Shown here: in pieces, positions 8,857 through 16,432 of the stretch
Numbering within the stretch: position 1 is the stretch's first letter
Layout of the letters: each line of letters starts with the position of its first letter
Assembly (NCBI GenBank): GCA_965277345.1
Contig: CBDICI010000004.1
Coordinates: 806,001 to 870,000 of the forward strand
Direction: 5' to 3'
DNA: 64,000 nucleotides
Source of the DNA: CAIOYC01 sp965277345
GTDB taxonomy: Bacteria; Pseudomonadota; Alphaproteobacteria; Caulobacterales; Caulobacteraceae
Position numbers and translations under genes: made by a program
The notes under the pieces: model-generated
Told to the model about the DNA's origin: nothing
What the model saw: only the letters and a program-made list of their open reading frames with translations
Databases searched by the model: none

Positions 8857-11772
8857 ATGACGGACGCCATCGACCTCGACGCCACGGAAGCCGCCGCCCC
8901 GGTCAGCGTGGATGCTGCCATCCCCACGCGCCTCTACCTTGTGGATGGTTCGGGCTACATCTTCCGCGCCTTCCATGCCCTGCCGCAGTTCTCGCGCAAG
9001 TCCGACGGCCTGCCCACCGGCGCGGTGGCGGGCTTTTGCAACATGCTGTGGAAGTTCATCTGCGAGATGCGGGCCGGCGGCGGCGAGACCGGCGCGCCCA
9101 CCCACCTGGCGGTGATTTTCGACGCTTCGGAGAAGACCTTCCGCTCGGAGCTCTATCCCGAATACAAGGCGCATCGCCCGCCGCCGCCGCCGGAGTTGGC
9201 GCCGCAGTTTCCCCTGGTGCGCGAAGCGACCCGGGCGTTCGGCGTGCCCGCCATCGAGCTCGAAGGCTACGAGGCGGACGACCTGATCGCCTCCTATGCC
9301 CGAAAGGTGGCCGATGCCGGGGGCGAGGTGATCGTGGTCTCCTCCGACAAGGACCTGATGCAACTGGTCAATGAGCAGATCTGCATGTTCGACCCGATGA
9401 AGAACCTGAAGATCTGCCGAGAGCAGGTGATCGAGAAGTTCGGCCTCGGCCCCGAGATGGTGGTGGACATCCAGGCCCTGGCCGGCGACAGCGTCGACAA
9501 TGTGCCGGGCGCGCCGGGCATCGGGATCAAGACCGCCGCACAGCTGCTCACCGAGTTCGGCGACCTCGACACCCTTCTGGAGCGCGCCCACGAGATCAAG
9601 CAGCCGAAGAAGCGTGAGACGCTGGTGGCCTTCGCCGATCAGGTGCGCCTGTCGCGTGAGCTGGTGCGGCTGAAGGACGACGCGCCGCTGCCCATGCCGG
9701 TGGACGCGCTGGTGGTGCGCGAACCGGACGGGCCGGTGCTGGCCGCCTTCCTGGAGGCCATGGAGTTCCGGACCCTGGCCAGGCGGGTGTCCGAGCAGAT
9801 TTCCGGCATGGCGCCGGCCGCCGCCGGTGAGCGGGGCGTCATCGCCCGGAGCGGCGTGGCCAAGCCGGTGTTGGCTGAGGACGCCATCGCCGTCATCGAT
9901 CCCGCCGCCTACCACTGCATCACCGATCTGGAGACGCTGGACGCCTGGATCGCCCGCGCGCGCGAGGCCGGAGTGGTGGCGTTCGACACCGAGACCGACG
10001 CGCTGAACTCCGCCGGCGCCGGCCTCTGCGGCGTGTCCCTGGCCATCGGTCCGGGCGAGGCGGCCTATATCCCCGTCGGCCACTGCGCGGCGGACAGGCC
10101 CGCCGGGGGGCTGGACTTCGGCGATCGGCCCGACGCCTCGGGCGCGACCGACTGGGGTCAGGCGCCGCTGAACGAGGTGATGGCGCGGCTGAAGCCGCTG
10201 CTGGAGGACCCCGCGGTTCTGAAAGTGGGACACAACGCCAAGTACGACATGGCCGTCCTGGCCCGGTACGGCATCGCCGTCGGACCGATCGACGACACCA
10301 TGCTGATGTCCTACGTGCTGGAGGGCGGGCTGCACGGCCATGGCATGGACGAGCTGTCGCAGCTGTTCCTCGGTCACACGCCGATCCCGTTCAAGCAGGT
10401 GGCCGGGACGGGCCAGAAGCAGATTTCCTTCGCCCAGGTCGAGCTGAAGCCCGCCACCTGCTACGCCGCAGAGGATGCGGACGTGACGCTGCGCCTGTGG
10501 CGGGTGTTGAAGCCGCGCCTGCGACCCGAGGGTCTGCTCACCGTCTATGAGACGCTGGAGCGCGGAATGCCCGCCGTGCTGGCGGCCATGGAGCTGGAGG
10601 GGGTCAAGGTCGATGCGGACCGCCTTCGTATGCTCGGCCACGAGTTCTCGCTGAAGATGGTCGATCTTGAGGCCCGCGCCCACGAGCTGGCCGGCCGGCC
10701 GTTCAACCTCGGCAGTCCCAAGCAGATCGGCGACATCCTGTTCGGCGAAATGGGGATGGCCGGCGCCAAGAAAACGGCCACGGGCGCCTGGGCCACCGAC
10801 GTGAAAGTGCTGGAGGACCTCGCCGAGCAGGGCCATCCCCTGCCGCGCACCATCGTCGACTGGCGCCAGGTGGCCAAGCTGAAGAACACCTATACCGACG
10901 CGCTGGTCGCCGCCGTCTCACCCACCACCGGGCGGGTGCACACGTCCTTCTCCCTGGCGGCGGCCTCCACCGGCCGCCTGGCCTCCACCGATCCCAACCT
11001 GCAGAACATTCCGATCCGGACCGAGGAGGGGCGCAAGCTGCGCACCTGCTTCATCGCCGAGCCGGGCAATGTGCTGATCTCGGCGGACTATTCGCAGATC
11101 GAACTCCGGCTCCTCGCCCACATCGGCGACATACCCCAGCTCAAGGCCGCCTTCGCCCAAGGCCATGACATCCACGCCATCACCGCCTCGGAAATCTTCG
11201 GCGTGCCGGTGGAGGGGATGCCGAGCGACGTGCGCCGCCGGGCCAAGGCGATCAATTTCGGCATCGTCTACGGCATCTCCGCCTTCGGCCTCTCCAACCA
11301 GCTCGGCATCGAGCAGAAGGAGGCGGGCGACTACATCAAGCTCTACTTCGAGCGCTTCCCCGGCATCCGCGACTATATGGAGAGGACCCGCGCCTTCGCC
11401 CGCGAGACCGGCTTCGTCACCACCCTGTTCGGGCGCAAGATTCACATCCCGGCCATCCGCGGCCGCACGCCCGCCGAGCGCAGTTTCGGCGACCGCGCCG
11501 CCATCAACGCCCCGATCCAGGGCGCCGCCGCCGACATCATCCGCCGCGCCATGATCCGGATGCCGACCGCCCTGAAGGACAGCGGGCTGAGCGCGCGGAT
11601 GCTGTTGCAGGTCCATGACGAACTGGTGTTCGAGGCGCCGGAGTCCGAGGCGCAAGCGACCATGGCGCTGGCCAAGGCGGTGATGGAGCGCGCCTACCTG
11701 CCCGCTGTCCCGCTCAGCGTCCCCCTCACCGTCGAAGCCCGCGCCGCCCGGAACTGGGACGAGGCGCACTGA
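8857..11772 (+). CDS. polA: DNA polymerase I
   Basis: 971-residue family A polymerase that fills gaps and removes RNA primers. Domains in order: 5'-3' exonuclease (about residues 25-310, with EGYEADDLIASYA and AGDSVDNVPGAPGIG), 3'-5' exonuclease (about 350-560, with an intact DTETD motif starting at Asp377, so proofreading is probably active), and the polymerase domain (about 590-971, with LISADYSQIELRLLAH, RRRAKAINFGIVYG and the C-terminal VHDELVFE). E. coli Pol I is 928 residues. The extra length is a 15-residue N-terminal lead and an insertion near residues 410-430 within the exonuclease domain. ATG at 8857 with GGGAGG upstream. The gene is convergent with a small membrane-protein gene. 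Confidence 0.98.
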   Translation: MTDAIDLDATEAAAPVSVDAAIPTRLYLVDGSGYIFRAFHALPQFSRKSDGLPTGAVAGFCNMLWKFICEMRAGGGETGAPTHLAVIFDASEKTFRSELYPEYKAHRPPPPPELAPQFPLVREATRAFGVPAIELEGYEADDLIASYARKVADAGGEVIVVSSDKDLMQLVNEQICMFDPMKNLKICREQVIEKFGLGPEMVVDIQALAGDSVDNVPGAPGIGIKTAAQLLTEFGDLDTLLERAHEIKQPKKRETLVAFADQVRLSRELVRLKDDAPLPMPVDALVVREPDGPVLAAFLEAMEFRTLARRVSEQISGMAPAAAGERGVIARSGVAKPVLAEDAIAVIDPAAYHCITDLETLDAWIARAREAGVVAFDTETDALNSAGAGLCGVSLAIGPGEAAYIPVGHCAADRPAGGLDFGDRPDASGATDWGQAPLNEVMARLKPLLEDPAVLKVGHNAKYDMAVLARYGIAVGPIDDTMLMSYVLEGGLHGHGMDELSQLFLGHTPIPFKQVAGTGQKQISFAQVELKPATCYAAEDADVTLRLWRVLKPRLRPEGLLTVYETLERGMPAVLAAMELEGVKVDADRLRMLGHEFSLKMVDLEARAHELAGRPFNLGSPKQIGDILFGEMGMAGAKKTATGAWATDVKVLEDLAEQGHPLPRTIVDWRQVAKLKNTYTDALVAAVSPTTGRVHTSFSLAAASTGRLASTDPNLQNIPIRTEEGRKLRTCFIAEPGNVLISADYSQIELRLLAHIGDIPQLKAAFAQGHDIHAITASEIFGVPVEGMPSDVRRRAKAINFGIVYGISAFGLSNQLGIEQKEAGDYIKLYFERFPGIRDYMERTRAFARETGFVTTLFGRKIHIPAIRGRTPAERSFGDRAAINAPIQGAAADIIRRAMIRMPTALKDSGLSARMLLQVHDELVFEAPESEAQATMALAKAVMERAYLPAVPLSVPLTVEARAARNWDEAH

Positions 11773-11806
11773 TCGCCGGCCGCCCCTGATGTTCGCTGGC
11801 CTTCAG

Positions 11807-12253
11807 CTAGGACCCCATGAAGGCGAGCAGGAGCGCCATCAGCGCGCCGACGGAGACGGGCGGGCGGATGCGCTTGAGCAGCTGGGGCAGGGCGTCCCCG
11901 CTCAAGTCCCACACGCCCTGAACCGCCAATGCGCCGATGAGGATCGCCAGCGTCCAGCGAAAGCCGATCATCGACGCGAAGACCGCGGCGGCGATGGCGC
12001 AGAGCGGGGGTGCGGCGGCGAGCACCAGCATGGACCTGGACTGACCGCCCGCCCGCCACGCGGTGAACAGCCGGAGCAGTCCCATACCGGCGATGACCAG
12101 CGTGGCGTAGATCACCAGCCCCCACGCGACGACGGTCTTTCCCGATCCTTCGGGCAGAACCAGGATCGCCACCGCCGGAACGACGAACAGGAGCAGGCCC
12201 AGGGCGCCGAGGGCGATGGCTCCCACGGCGCTGAGGGACACGGACTTGGTCAA
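11807..12253 (-). CDS. Small hydrophobic membrane protein, unknown function
   Basis: 148 residues, unrecognised. Four to five hydrophobic segments are visible (about 5-32, 40-62, 74-95, 97-115, 130-146), separated by short charged loops such as RLFTAWRAGGQSR and PQLLKRIRPP, which fits a small multipass inner-membrane protein. The start is a TTG at 12253 with no clear ribosome-binding site; no ATG in frame would keep the first helix. It lies tail-to-tail with polA and divergent from proA. The reading frame has the G/C third-position bias of its neighbours and a sensible membrane topology. The opposite frame over the same bases is a His/Gln/Arg-rich shadow. Confidence 0.55.
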   Translation of the reverse strand: MTKSVSLSAVGAIALGALGLLLFVVPAVAILVLPEGSGKTVVAWGLVIYATLVIAGMGLLRLFTAWRAGGQSRSMLVLAAAPPLCAIAAAVFASMIGFRWTLAILIGALAVQGVWDLSGDALPQLLKRIRPPVSVGALMALLLAFMGS

Positions 12254-12383
12254 CAGGCAAGCTCGACGGTAAGCGGTTAACGGCTAAGACCCAATTTGGG
12301 CGCCTTAGAGGGGTTGGGGCGCCACAGGCAAGCGCCAATCGCGGTGGGCTTGTCATTTTCCGGCAAAGACGCGACAGGGACAC

Positions 12384-13658
12384 ATGGACGATGCGCAGCT
12401 CAGCCTGCCCTCCGCTATGCTGGATATGGGCCGCGCGGCGCGGAAGGCCGCGACGAGCCTCAGGCTGGCCACGGCCGAGGACCGCAGCCGCGCCCTGCGC
12501 GCCATGGCCGCGCGGCTTCGCGCGTCCGCGGACGAGATACGTCTCGCCAATGACCGCGACCTCGACGCCGCGCGGTCTGCGCGTCTGCCCGAACCCATGC
12601 TCGATCGACTGACCCTGGACACGGTCCGGGTCGAGGCGATGGCGGGCGGGGTCGGCGCGGTGGCCGCCCTCCCCGACCCCGTGGGCGTGGAGCGGGAGCG
12701 CTGGGTGCGCCCGAACGGGCTCGACATCGCCCGGGTCTCCACGCCCATCGGCGTCATCGCCATGATCTACGAGGCGCGGCCCAATGTGACGGCGGACGCG
12801 GCCGCGCTGTGCCTGCGCTCCGGCAATGCCGCGATCCTGCGCTGCGGGTCGGAATGCCTGCAGTCCTCCTTGGCTATTCACGCCGCATTGGCGCGGGGCC
12901 TGGCCGACGCCGGCCTGCCGGAGGCGGCGGTCCAGATGGTGCGCACACCGGATCGGGCGGCGGTGGGGTTGATCCTGTCGGGCCTGGACGGCGCCGTCGA
13001 TCTGGTGATCCCGCGCGGCGGCAAGGGGCTGGTGGAGCGGGCGCGGCGCGAGGCCCGGGTGGCGGTGCTGGGCCATGCGGACGGGGTGAACCACGTCTAT
13101 GTCCACGCGTCCGCCGATCCGGCCAAGGCGCGGGCCATCGTCGTGAACGCCAAGATGCGGCGGGTGTCGGTGTGCGGCGCCGCGGAGACCCTGCTGATCG
13201 ACCGCGCCGCGGCGCCGACCCTGTTGCCGGCGATCGCGCGTGACCTGTTGGCGGCCGGATGCGCGCTGCGGGGCGACGCCGCCGCCCGCGCCCTGGTTCC
13301 GGCCATGTCCGGCGCCGACGAATCCGACTGGTCGGCCGAATATCTGGCCCCGATTATCTCTATGGGCGTGGTGGACGACCTCGACCAGGCGGTGGCGCAC
13401 ATCGCCCGGTATGGCTCGGGGCATACCGACGCCATCGTCGCCGAAGACCCGGGCGCAGCCGCCCGCTTCACCGAGCAGGTTGATTCGGCCATCGTCTTGA
13501 TCAATGCCTCCACCCAGTTCGCCGATGGGGGCGAGTTCGGCTTCGGCGCCGAGATCGGCATCGCCACCGGCCGTCTGCACGCACGCGGGCCGGTGGGGGC
13601 CGAACAACTGACGACGTACAAGTATGTGGTTCGCGGGACAGGCCAGACGCGCCCCTGA
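12384..13658 (+). CDS. proA: Gamma-glutamyl phosphate reductase
   Basis: 424-residue NADPH-dependent reductase (aldehyde dehydrogenase superfamily) that converts gamma-glutamyl phosphate to glutamate semialdehyde, the second step of proline synthesis. Seen: the N-terminal helical region, the Rossmann part with VIAMIYEARPNVTADA, and the catalytic cysteine in the context RRVSVCGAAETLL. The C-terminus has FGFGAEIGIATGRLHARGP, typical of ProA. Length is normal (E. coli 417). Start ATG at 12384 with an AGGGA upstream. It heads a forward run into nadD-rsfS-rlmH. proB is not in the window. Confidence 0.97.
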   Translation: MDDAQLSLPSAMLDMGRAARKAATSLRLATAEDRSRALRAMAARLRASADEIRLANDRDLDAARSARLPEPMLDRLTLDTVRVEAMAGGVGAVAALPDPVGVERERWVRPNGLDIARVSTPIGVIAMIYEARPNVTADAAALCLRSGNAAILRCGSECLQSSLAIHAALARGLADAGLPEAAVQMVRTPDRAAVGLILSGLDGAVDLVIPRGGKGLVERARREARVAVLGHADGVNHVYVHASADPAKARAIVVNAKMRRVSVCGAAETLLIDRAAAPTLLPAIARDLLAAGCALRGDAAARALVPAMSGADESDWSAEYLAPIISMGVVDDLDQAVAHIARYGSGHTDAIVAEDPGAAARFTEQVDSAIVLINASTQFADGGEFGFGAEIGIATGRLHARGPVGAEQLTTYKYVVRGTGQTRP

Positions 13659-13707
13659 GGCCGGCCGGCCGGGCGCGCTCAGGCTAGGATTCCGTCTTGA
13701 GCGCGGG

Positions 13708-14304
13708 ATGAAGGTCGGTCTGCTCGGGGGCTCGTTCAATCCGGCGCACGAGGGCCACGCCCACGTGGCGGAAACGGCGCTGGCGCGGCTTGGGCTCGAC
13801 GCCGTAATCTGGCTGGTCTCGCCGCAGAACCCGCTGAAGTCCCGCCACGAGACCGAGCCCCTGGCGGCCCGCATGGCGTCGGCCCGGGAGCAGGCCCATG
13901 GCCCCCGCATGTACGTATCCGACGCCGAGAGCCGGATCGACGCGCAATACACCCTCGATACCCTGCGCATTCTCAAGGCCCGCCATCCCGGCGTGTATTT
14001 CGTCTGGATCATGGGGGCCGACAATCTGGCCGGCTTCCATCGCTGGAAAGGCTGGGTGCAGATCATGCAGGAGGCGCCGGTGGCGGTGGTCTCGCGGCCC
14101 TGGGCGGCGATGAAGGGGCGGCTGTCGGTGGCGGCCAAGCGGTTCGCCCGCTATCGGCATTCCTCCACCTCGGCCCGCCAGCTTCCCTACATGGCGCCGC
14201 CGGCCTGGGTGTTCCTGCGCGGGCCGCTGAACTACCAGTCCTCCACCGCTTTGCGGACCCGTTCCAGGCGGCGGGACGGGGAAGGACCGCCCGGCTCGCC
14301 CTAG
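13708..14304 (+). CDS. nadD: Nicotinate-nucleotide adenylyltransferase
   Basis: 198-residue NadD that adenylates nicotinate mononucleotide to deamido-NAD in NAD synthesis. The nucleotidyltransferase signature GGSFNPAHEGHAH sits at residues 6-18, and the C-terminal SSTALR matches the family's second ATP-binding motif. The frame is open upstream to 13624, overlapping proA, but ATG 13708 begins exactly at the conserved MKVGLLGGSFNP. It is the first of nadD-rsfS-rlmH, an order conserved in many bacteria; rsfS begins 10 bases later. Confidence 0.95.
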   Translation: MKVGLLGGSFNPAHEGHAHVAETALARLGLDAVIWLVSPQNPLKSRHETEPLAARMASAREQAHGPRMYVSDAESRIDAQYTLDTLRILKARHPGVYFVWIMGADNLAGFHRWKGWVQIMQEAPVAVVSRPWAAMKGRLSVAAKRFARYRHSSTSARQLPYMAPPAWVFLRGPLNYQSSTALRTRSRRRDGEGPPGSP

Positions 14305-14314
14305 GTCGCCATCC

Positions 14315-14764
14315 GTGTTATGGATCGACGCTTCCGCAGTCCGCTCGAAAGCCAGTCTCCTGACCACCGATATTTCCGCCGCCGCGCCCAAGGCCCTTGC
14401 CGATCTCCCGGAACCGACCGGGGAGGCCATGACGCAACTCATTCTCGCCAAGCTCGACGACGACAAGGCCGAGGACGTGCTCGCCATCGACCTCAAGGGC
14501 TCCTCGCCGCTGGCCGACACCATCGTGATCGCCTCCGGCCGTTCGCAGCGTCACGTCTCGGCCCTGGCCGACCACCTGCTGCGCACGCTCAAGGACGCCG
14601 GCTATGGCCGCGCCCAGGTGGAGGGGTTGCCCCACGCCGATTGGGTGCTGATCGACGCCGGCGACGTGATCGTCCACATCTTCCGGCCGGAAGTGCGCGC
14701 CTTCTACCAGATCGAGAAGATCTGGTCGGTGGACAGCCCACACCGGGGATTGTCGGCGAGCTAG
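14315..14764 (+). CDS. rsfS: Ribosome silencing factor RsfS
   Basis: RsfS (RsfA/Iojap/DUF143) binds large-subunit protein uL14 and blocks subunit joining when nutrients are scarce. The core is clear: LDDDKAEDVLAIDLKG, DTIVIASGRSQRHVSALADH and GLPHADWVLIDAGDVIVHIF. Two starts are possible. GTG 14315 gives 149 residues with an N-terminal extension of the kind seen in other alphaproteobacteria. ATG 14429 gives 111 residues, close to E. coli (105), but its GGGAGG is only two bases away, which is too close for good initiation. I keep the longer form. It lies between nadD and rlmH in one operon. Confidence 0.92.
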   Translation: MLWIDASAVRSKASLLTTDISAAAPKALADLPEPTGEAMTQLILAKLDDDKAEDVLAIDLKGSSPLADTIVIASGRSQRHVSALADHLLRTLKDAGYGRAQVEGLPHADWVLIDAGDVIVHIFRPEVRAFYQIEKIWSVDSPHRGLSAS

Positions 14765-14775
14765 GCCCGCGGCCC

Positions 14776-15246
14776 TTGCGGATCAACCTTATCGCCGTCG
14801 GCCGGCTCGGCCGCGATCCGGCCGCGGCCCTGGCGCGGGACTATGCGGAGCGGGCTAGCCTCGCGGGGCGGGCGCTCGGCCTTGGGCCGGTGGAGATCAT
14901 CGAGGTCGAGGCCAAAAAGCCTGGCAAGCCGGCGGAGGCCGAAGCGCTGCGCGCCGCCCTCGGCGAGGAGCCCACCTATCTGATAGCCTGTGACGAGCGG
15001 GGCCGCGCCCGCCCCTCACGGGATTTCGCCGAGGGGATCGCCAGGCTGCGCGACGGCGGTGAACGGCGACTGACCTACCTGATCGGCGGGGCCGACGGGC
15101 TCGACCCCGCCTTGGTCGCCGCGGCGCGCGAGACCCTGGCCTTCGGCGCCCAGACCTGGCCGCACGCCCTCGCCCGCGCCATGCTGGCCGAACAGGTCTA
15201 TCGTGCCGCGACCATCCTGGCCGGGAGCCCCTATCATCGTGACTAG
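14776..15246 (+). CDS. rlmH: 23S rRNA pseudouridine-1915 N3-methyltransferase RlmH
   Basis: 156-residue SPOUT-family methyltransferase that modifies pseudouridine 1915 of 23S rRNA in the 70S ribosome. Start TTG 14776 gives the expected N-terminus (RINLIAVGRL) and length (E. coli 155). The SPOUT knot is visible as LTYLIGGADGLD and the C-terminal LAEQVYRAATILAGSPYHRD, with YHRD being the conserved tail. It starts 11 bases after rsfS. The TAG stop codon is also the first three bases of a palindromic repeat (see 15244-15296). Confidence 0.94.
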   Translation: MRINLIAVGRLGRDPAAALARDYAERASLAGRALGLGPVEIIEVEAKKPGKPAEAEALRAALGEEPTYLIACDERGRARPSRDFAEGIARLRDGGERRLTYLIGGADGLDPALVAAARETLAFGAQTWPHALARAMLAEQVYRAATILAGSPYHRD

Positions 15247-15296
15247 AGCATTTTCAGGCGAAGTGGATCCCGGTTCGCCGCCCGAAAATGCTCCAG
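15244..15296. repeat. Palindromic repeat, type C, at rlmH 3' end
   Basis: An outer stem of 10 perfect pairs (GAGCATTTTC at 15246-15255 with GAAAATGCTC at 15284-15293) and an inner stem GGCGAA (15257-15262) with TTCGCC (15274-15279), around an 11-base loop. The TAG stop codon of rlmH (15244-15246) abuts and joins the palindrome. It resembles widespread small intergenic palindromes of alphaproteobacteria, though copy number cannot be judged here. It may act as a transcription terminator or mRNA 3'-end stabiliser. Confidence 0.85.
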
Positions 15297-15305
15297 CGCT
15301 TTGGG

Positions 15306-15360
15306 TTAGAGCCCTTTTTGCCCGATCAGGTCGGTCCGCCCTGGTCGGAAAGGGCTCTAG
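15306..15360. repeat. Palindromic repeat, type D, before the EnvC-like gene
   Basis: An outer stem of 11 perfect pairs (TAGAGCCCTTT at 15307-15317 with AAAGGGCTCTA at 15349-15359). The inner stem CCGATCAGG (15322-15330) with CCTGGTCGG (15340-15348) has one G-T wobble, and the loop is 9 bases. It follows type C after about 10 bases and shares its TAGAGC-like terminus. It lies inside the open frame that leads into the EnvC-like gene, making that gene's start uncertain. Confidence 0.85.
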
Positions 15361-15409
15361 CCGCCCCGCGGTTGCGCTATCCCTTTTGCTTCTGACAGCC
15401 GGGTCGCCG

Positions 15410-16396
15410 ATGGATGATCTCGCCCAACTCAGGGCGCGGCTGGTGCAACTGGCCGGGCAGGAGGTGGCCGGCGTGGCCAAGGCCCAGACGGCGGCGGCGC
15501 GGCTGTCGGCGCTCAACGCGGCGGCGGCGGAGCTGAAGGCCAAGGTCGGCGCCAACCAGCAGTCCCTGACCCATCTTCTGTCCGCGCTCCAGTCCTATCA
15601 GCGCAACCCGCCGCCGGCGCTGTTGGTCGATCCCCGGTCGGCCCGCGAGGCGGTCGACGCCGCCATTCTGATGCGGGCGGTGACGCCGACGCTGGAGGCC
15701 CGCGCCAGGGCCCTTGCCGACGAAGGCCGCAGGCTGAACGCGCTGCGTCGCCAGATCCTGATCGCCGACGGCGAGTTCCTGGGGGCCGAACACGACGTGG
15801 CGGATCGTCGCGCGGAAATGGAGGCGCTGGACGAGGAGAAGGCCCGACTGGAGGGCCGCGTCGATCCCGCCATGGGGGCGGAGGCGATGGTCGCGCGACG
15901 CCTCGGCGCCAGGGCCGGGTCGGTGGATGAACTGGTGGAGGGCGTCCAAACCCCGGACACGACAACGCCTCCTGCGGCTGAGCTCGCCCCGACCAGGCTG
16001 GTTCCCCCCGTCGGGGGTGCGCCTGTGCGACGCTTCGGCGAAGCATCGCCCGGACACGGACCGTCGCGGGGCTGGAGCTGGATGGCGCCCCAGGGCGCCC
16101 TGGTGGTCGCCCCCGCGGCGGGCAAGATCGTCTATGCCGGCCCTTTGAAAGGCTGGGGTTTTGTGGTGATCTTGAAAAGTCCTGGCGGATACCATCTGGT
16201 GCTTGCGGGGCTCGAACGGGCAAGCGCGCGTGTGGGTAGCGAGCTGGCGGCCGGCGAACCGGTCGGACGCATCGCCAGACCTGTCGCCGGCGGCCCCGGA
16301 AAAGCCACCACGGCGCCGGAACTCTATCTTGAGGTCCGCAGGGCGTCCCAGCCCGTCGATCCGGCGCGGTTCTTCGCTGGAACGGCGGGTCGTTGA
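15410..16396 (+). CDS. EnvC-like murein hydrolase activator, degenerate LytM/M23 domain
   Basis: Coiled-coil region (about residues 1-180: LAQLRARLVQLAGQEVAG and further heptads) followed by a C-terminal LytM/M23 fold (about 215-325). The zinc ligands of active M23 endopeptidases are missing: the first His/Asp motif reads SRGWSWMAPQGALVVAP, and the final HxH is ELYLEV. That matches EnvC-type activators, which bind and switch on amidases rather than cut. ATG 15410 is preceded in frame by a hydrophobic stretch (VALSLLLLTAGSP) that looks like a signal peptide. The true start may therefore be upstream, for example TTG 15386 or GTG 15263, the latter reading through palindrome D. Next gene: ctpA, 36 bases on. 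Confidence 0.82.
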   Translation: MDDLAQLRARLVQLAGQEVAGVAKAQTAAARLSALNAAAAELKAKVGANQQSLTHLLSALQSYQRNPPPALLVDPRSAREAVDAAILMRAVTPTLEARARALADEGRRLNALRRQILIADGEFLGAEHDVADRRAEMEALDEEKARLEGRVDPAMGAEAMVARRLGARAGSVDELVEGVQTPDTTTPPAAELAPTRLVPPVGGAPVRRFGEASPGHGPSRGWSWMAPQGALVVAPAAGKIVYAGPLKGWGFVVILKSPGGYHLVLAGLERASARVGSELAAGEPVGRIARPVAGGPGKATTAPELYLEVRRASQPVDPARFFAGTAGR

Positions 16397-16432
16397 AGTC
16401 CTAACCCTCCCCGGGCCGCTTTCGAGGTATCC

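Noticed and set aside
11789..12280. 163-codon plus-strand frame after polA
   Set aside because: Gln/His/Glu-rich shadow of the minus-strand membrane protein.
12260..12300. CtrA-type TTAA-N7-TTAA site before proA
   Set aside because: Only one TTAA half is present; the spacing rule is not met.
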